Source of the DNA: Torymus aiolomorphi
Lineage: Eukaryota > Arthropoda > Insecta > Hymenoptera > Torymidae
Direction: 5' to 3'
NCBI GenBank assembly: GCA_036365515.1
Contig: CM070873.1
Location: forward strand, 28,440,085 to 28,504,084
DNA: 64,000 bases
Each line of letters opens with the position of its first letter. The first letter of the stretch is position 1. The translations under genes were made by a program, and so were the position numbers. Shown in pieces: positions 63,388-64,000 of the stretch. The notes beneath the pieces were generated by a model. It had not been told where the DNA came from. It saw only the letters and a list, made by a program, of their open reading frames with translations, and ran no database searches.

Positions 63388-63636
63388 CACGGAGAAACTT
63401 TTGGTACAACTGCTGCACTCCGTAGTGCGACCGTTGCGCCAAGCGCGCCCTCTCGTTTGTACTTTCAGTTTGGAACAACTGCTACACCAAAAACGCGCAA
63501 CGGCTCGACCAAGGAGCAGACGACGTAGCCACTTGGAACAGCAGTTACGCCTATTTGGAATAGCTGCTGCCCCAAACTCACAGCGCTGCCGTCGCACTAC
63601 GGCTAAAGCATGATTTGCACCAAAGGTCTCTCCGTG
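63388..63636. mobile_element. TA-flanked CACGGAGA element with GC-rich interior
   Basis: Ends CACGGAGAAACTTTTGGT and ACCAAAGGTCTCTCCGTG, TA outside. The interior repeats GGAACAACTGCTACACC / GGAATAGCTGCTGCCCC and TAGTGCGAC / GTCGCACTA. This GC-rich content is unlike the other, AT-rich members. Confidence 0.8.
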
Positions 63637-63781
63637 TACGTGTAGCACCCAAATTAACGCTAGTTGTTCCAAAAGAAACTGAGAAGTACGAAAAAACTAA
63701 TTTTTTTTTTTTAATCTAGATCAACTTTAAACTAAATTTTTCACTGTTTTCGAACTACTCTATCCCTTTCAAATACCCCTA

Positions 63782-64000
63782 CACTGAAAAAAGGATTTGT
63801 TTACTGTTAACATGGCATTGTAACTGTTAACATGCGTATGTTTAAATATGACCAAATATAGGTATTGTAACAGTTATAATGTCAGGTTAACAGTTAAATT
63901 ACCATATTCTCATAAACAATTTCAATATCTTACTTGAGAACATTGATATTATAATAGTTACAATATGCTTATTGTAGTAGTTTTTTAATCTAATGGCCAA
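63782..64000. mobile_element. CACTGA-terminus element running off the window
   Basis: Left end CACTGAAAAAAGGATTTG. Repeats of CTGTTAACATGGCATTGTAA in both orientations follow; the right end is beyond 64000. Confidence 0.6.

Larger units (their letters stand above)
25061..64000 (-). other. Presumed upstream intron or 5' flank of the CPAP1 gene; no coding exon identified
   Basis: The 24863-25060 exon begins mid-codon, so transcript sequence must continue to higher coordinates. No reading frame in this 39-kb stretch shows a recognisable domain or a credible signal peptide followed by a phase-1 donor. The stretch consists of non-autonomous transposons, microsatellites, skew-switch islands and AT-rich spacer. 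Whether all of it is intron or part is intergenic cannot be told from sequence alone. Confidence 0.45.

Overview
The window reads as non-coding-dominated nuclear DNA of an arthropod, most likely an insect and possibly a parasitoid wasp. That order-level guess rests on the chitin-binding cuticle gene, a Penelope-like retroelement with a GIY-YIG endonuclease, long GA/CT microsatellites and large TE-filled introns, and it is only moderately secure. Coordinates were read by eye; ends of diverged repeats may be off by several bases.

Only one host protein gene can be supported, on the minus strand. It is a single-domain peritrophin-like cuticle protein (CPAP1 type). An internal exon at 24863-25060 splices in phase 1 across a 14.7 kb intron to the terminal coding exon at 9806-10152, which carries a six-cysteine type-2 chitin-binding domain and the stop codon. 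The first exon(s), with the signal peptide, were not found; they lie further right, inside or beyond the window. Sequence left of about 9800 is 3' flank or UTR, and 25061-64000 is probably intron or upstream DNA of the same gene.

The intron holds a 5'-truncated, frameshifted Penelope-like element (17506-19520). It has inverted terminal-repeat arms with hammerhead-like motifs and a 13-bp direct repeat as probable target duplication. The rest of the window is a graveyard of small non-autonomous DNA elements, often nested: a 225-bp MITE family with 8-bp target duplications (four copies plus one divergent sister); a Helitron-like family (5' TC, GC hairpin, 3' CTAG|T; eight placements); about twenty TA-flanked inverted-repeat elements with termini CAC(G/T)GAGA, GGGTA or AGGTAAA; two TTAA-flanked elements; and a 153-bp foldback with a 9-bp duplication. 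Larger repeat blocks lie at 35.3-37.4 kb and 55.0-56.6 kb.

Two window-scale structures are not explained by these calls. First, about 35 GC/CpG-rich islands recur every 1-3 kb, nearly all with a C-rich (C,A) flank on the left and a G-rich (G,T) flank on the right: a repeated strand-asymmetry switch. Both coding exons sit inside such switches. Second, the TA-flanked elements share an architecture in which a short motif private to each family, present in its own terminal repeats, is reiterated inside the element in both orientations.
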